From Thermoleophilia bacterium (lineage in GTDB: Bacteria > Actinomycetota > Thermoleophilia > Gaiellales > SKUG01): a stretch of 6,728 bases of DNA. The notes beneath the pieces are model-generated. The model saw nothing but the letters and a program-made list of their open reading frames with translations. It searched no databases and had not been told where the DNA came from. The stretch covers positions 1-6,728 of the forward strand of contig SKUG01000084.1 in assembly GCA_007122215.1 (NCBI GenBank). The letters are read 5' to 3'. Positions within the stretch are counted from its first letter, which is position 1; every line of letters begins with the position of its first letter. A program made the translations under genes and the position numbers. Below, piece after piece: positions 5,407 to 6,728 of the stretch.

Positions 5407-6406
5407 GGAGTCGCTCCTCGTACTGGCGCTGGTAGAACTCGCGGAACTCACCCGACTTGATCGGCTCCCACCAGTCCCGGCGGTCCCGGTACCACTGCAC
5501 GGTGGATGCCAGGCCCTCGGCCAGGTCGATCCGGGGCGACCAGCCGAGTGCCATGAGCTTCGAGGAATCGAGCGCGTAGCGGAAGTCGTGCCCGGGGCGG
5601 TCGGCCACGTAGCGGATCAGGTCGTCCCCCGCACCGACCAGCTCCAGGACCTGGCGGGTGATCCAGATGTTCTCCCGCTCGTTGCTCCCACCGACGTTGT
5701 AGACCTCGCCGGGCACGCCCTCCAGGAGGGCAGTGAGGATGCCGCGGGCATGGTCCTCGGCGTGGATCCAGTCCCGCACCTGGCGGCCATCGCCGTAGAC
5801 CGGCAGCGGCTCGCCGTCGAGGGCGTTGGTCACGAACAGGGGAATCAGCTTCTCGGGGTACTGGTTGGGGCCGTAGGTGTTCGAGCCCCGGGTGACCACC
5901 ACTGGCAGGCCGTGGGTGTGCATGTACGCGAGCGCCTGCAGGTCCCCGCCCGCCTTGCTGGCCGAGTACGGGCTGGAGGGTCGCAGCGGATCGTCCTCCT
6001 GGAAGGGGCGCCCCTCGGTTGAGCCGTAGACCTCGTCGGTCGAGACCTGGAGGTAGCGATCGACGCCGGCGGAGCGGGCTGCGTCACACAGCACCCAGGT
6101 GCCGAGCACGTCCGTGGTGATGAAGTCAACGGCACCGTGGATTGAGCGATCGACGTGGCTCTCGGCAGCGAAGTTCACGACGTGGGTGCAGCCGGCCATG
6201 GCCTCTGCCACCACTGCCGCATCGGTGATGTCGCCCTGCACGAAGCGGTAGCGGGGATCGTCCTCGACCGAGGCGAGGTTGGCGGGGCTGGCCGCGTAGG
6301 TCAGCTTGTCGAGGTTCACCACCCGCGCCTCCGGGTGCTCGGCGAGCACGAGGCGGATGAAGTGGCTGCCGATGAAGCCGGCGCCTCCGGTGACCAGCAA
6401 CTGCAT
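5387..6406 (-). CDS. rmlB: dTDP-glucose 4,6-dehydratase
   Basis: The protein has 339 residues from ATG 6406, in line with RmlB (about 330-360). That start is preferred over ATG 6418 because GGAG lies six bases upstream and the product then opens MQLLVTGGAGFIGS, as RmlB proteins do. It is an extended short-chain dehydrogenase with the NAD loop GGAGFIG (7-13), the sugar-contact motif SHVDRS (83-88), the catalytic Thr123-Asp124-Glu125 in STDEVYG, and Tyr147/Lys151 in YSASK. Further RmlB signatures are SNTYGPNQYPEKLIPL (175-190) and PVYGDGRQVRDWIHAEDHARGI. It turns dTDP-glucose into dTDP-4-keto-6-deoxyglucose, the branch point to dTDP-L-rhamnose and other deoxysugars, in the cytosol. RmlA, RmlC and RmlD are not in the window. 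The core Asn pair of the usual SNNYGPYQ is SNTYGPNQ here, a variation rather than loss of a catalytic residue. The last 20 bases overlap the next gene. Confidence 0.95.
   Translation of the reverse strand: MQLLVTGGAGFIGSHFIRLVLAEHPEARVVNLDKLTYAASPANLASVEDDPRYRFVQGDITDAAVVAEAMAGCTHVVNFAAESHVDRSIHGAVDFITTDVLGTWVLCDAARSAGVDRYLQVSTDEVYGSTEGRPFQEDDPLRPSSPYSASKAGGDLQALAYMHTHGLPVVVTRGSNTYGPNQYPEKLIPLFVTNALDGEPLPVYGDGRQVRDWIHAEDHARGILTALLEGVPGEVYNVGGSNERENIWITRQVLELVGAGDDLIRYVADRPGHDFRYALDSSKLMALGWSPRIDLAEGLASTVQWYRDRRDWWEPIKSGEFREFYQRQYEERLHAAVRS
5414..5419 (-). promoter_or_regulatory. Ribosome binding site of the membrane protein, inside rmlB
   Basis: GAGGAG on the minus strand encodes two Glu codons near the end of rmlB and sits seven bases before ATG 5406. 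It fixes the downstream start and implies translation follows directly from rmlB. Confidence 0.7.
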
Positions 6407-6541
6407 GGGACGCTCCATCTGGGTCGGGCGGATCGAGGGACCACCATCCTAGCGCTTTCCGGCATGCGATCACCCCGGGCCGGCCCGATGCAGCTCCGTC
6501 CACGATCGGTTGTTGCTGCCCGGCCGCCAACGTGATCGACC
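6407..6541. promoter_or_regulatory. Intergenic region upstream of rmlB and of a divergent open frame
   Basis: No gene is seen in this stretch. On the minus strand TAGGAT (plus-strand 6446-6451) is a fair -10 candidate for rmlB, placing transcription start about 30 bases before ATG 6406; the best -35 in reach (GTGATC, 16 bases upstream) is poor. A 10-base palindrome, GGGCCGGCCC at 6477-6486, lies upstream of it and could be an operator or chance. TTGTTG at 6510-6515 could serve a plus-strand promoter, but I see no matching -10. Confidence 0.35.
6413..6416 (-). promoter_or_regulatory. Ribosome binding site deciding the rmlB start
   Basis: GGAG on the minus strand, six bases before ATG 6406. 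It lies just after the alternative ATG at 6418, which itself is preceded only by CCCGACCCAG, a poor site. This favours the shorter protein. Confidence 0.6.
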
Positions 6542-6728
6542 GTGGTCAAGCCATCCGGGATGGGGGCCGATGCGGCGAGCGTGAGCCAGGCAGTGACAGC
6601 CGTCGGGGCATCCCCCCATGCCGGCGTGGGCGCCCCGTCGCCCGCGGCGCCGCCGCCTGCCGCCGGCCACTCCCCGGACCCCCGCTCCCACCCGATCGCG
6701 CGCCTGACGGTTCCGACGATCGCCGAGC
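6542..6728 (+). CDS. Open reading frame running off the right edge (3' partial, unknown)
   Basis: The plus-strand frame is open from a stop at 6533-6535 to the window end. Possible starts are GTG 6542, ATG 6560 and GTG 6581; none has a strong ribosome site. From GTG 6542 about 62 codons are visible. From ATG 6560 nearly nine in ten third positions are G or C, as expected for genes in this genome. The product starts with an Ala/Pro/Gly/Ser-rich, likely disordered region (APSPAAPPPAAGHSP) and then becomes more structured (HPIARLTVPTIAE) at the edge. This looks like a flexible N-terminal tail followed by the start of a domain. No function can be named. It would be transcribed away from rmlB. The opposite strand is also open here but gives an Arg-rich, shadow-like product. 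Confidence 0.4.
   Translation, partial: MVKPSGMGADAASVSQAVTAVGASPHAGVGAPSPAAPPPAAGHSPDPRSHPIARLTVPTIAE

Noticed and set aside
5243..6022. A 259-codon plus-strand frame antisense to rmlB
   Set aside because: rmlB on the other strand has every family motif; the antisense product has no domain of its own.
6477..6486. GGGCCGGCCC palindrome as a defined operator
   Set aside because: A 10-base G/C palindrome is common by chance at this base composition, and no second copy or known regulator motif supports it; it is only mentioned within the intergenic entry.
6470..6691. A 73-codon minus-strand frame upstream of rmlB
   Set aside because: The product is dominated by Arg/Gly (for example GGRRRRRGRRG), typical of antisense to Ala/Pro-rich coding DNA, and there is no ribosome site of note.

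Overview
The window is about 70% GC, with strong G/C preference at third codon positions. Genes are tightly packed, with GTG and ATG starts, purine-rich Shine-Dalgarno sites and short overlaps. This suits a high-GC Gram-positive bacterium, most likely Actinomycetota. The secreted SpoIID protein and the style of the sugar genes would fit a deep-branching class such as Thermoleophilia, but that placement is an inference from style only.

Left block (bases 1-2926, + strand): three co-directional genes that look like one operon. They are a nucleotide-sugar 6-dehydrogenase of the WbpA/UDP-GlcNAc type (5' end cut off by the window), a Gfo/Idh/MocA oxidoreductase of the WbpB/WlbA type, and a left-handed beta-helix N-acetyltransferase of the WbpD/WlbB type. 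In known pathways these perform steps 1, 2 and 4 of making UDP-2,3-diacetamido-2,3-dideoxy-glucuronate from UDP-GlcNAc. The PLP aminotransferase of step 3 is not in the window.

Middle block (2966-4938): a secreted SpoIID/LytB-domain protein (- strand), probably acting on peptidoglycan glycan strands. It is divergent from a small PilZ-domain protein (+ strand) expected to bind cyclic di-GMP. The 137-base spacer between them should hold both promoters. The SpoIID gene converges with the acetyltransferase, and the PilZ gene converges with the right block across a 27-base gap. Two perfect hairpins lie in the last codons of the PilZ gene.

Right block (4966-6406, - strand): rmlB (dTDP-glucose 4,6-dehydratase), overlapped by 20 bases by a small three-helix membrane protein of unknown function. 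Divergent from rmlB, at 6542 or 6560, a reading frame with coding-like composition runs off the right edge.

Together this looks like part of a cell-surface polysaccharide locus: two activated-sugar pathways flanking a wall-remodelling enzyme and a possible c-di-GMP sensor. I see no tRNA, rRNA, CRISPR array, insertion sequence or attachment site. No clearly unprecedented system is evident. The best leads are the small membrane protein coupled to rmlB, the PilZ/SpoIID divergent pair, the motif order in the SpoIID protein, and the long acetyltransferase.
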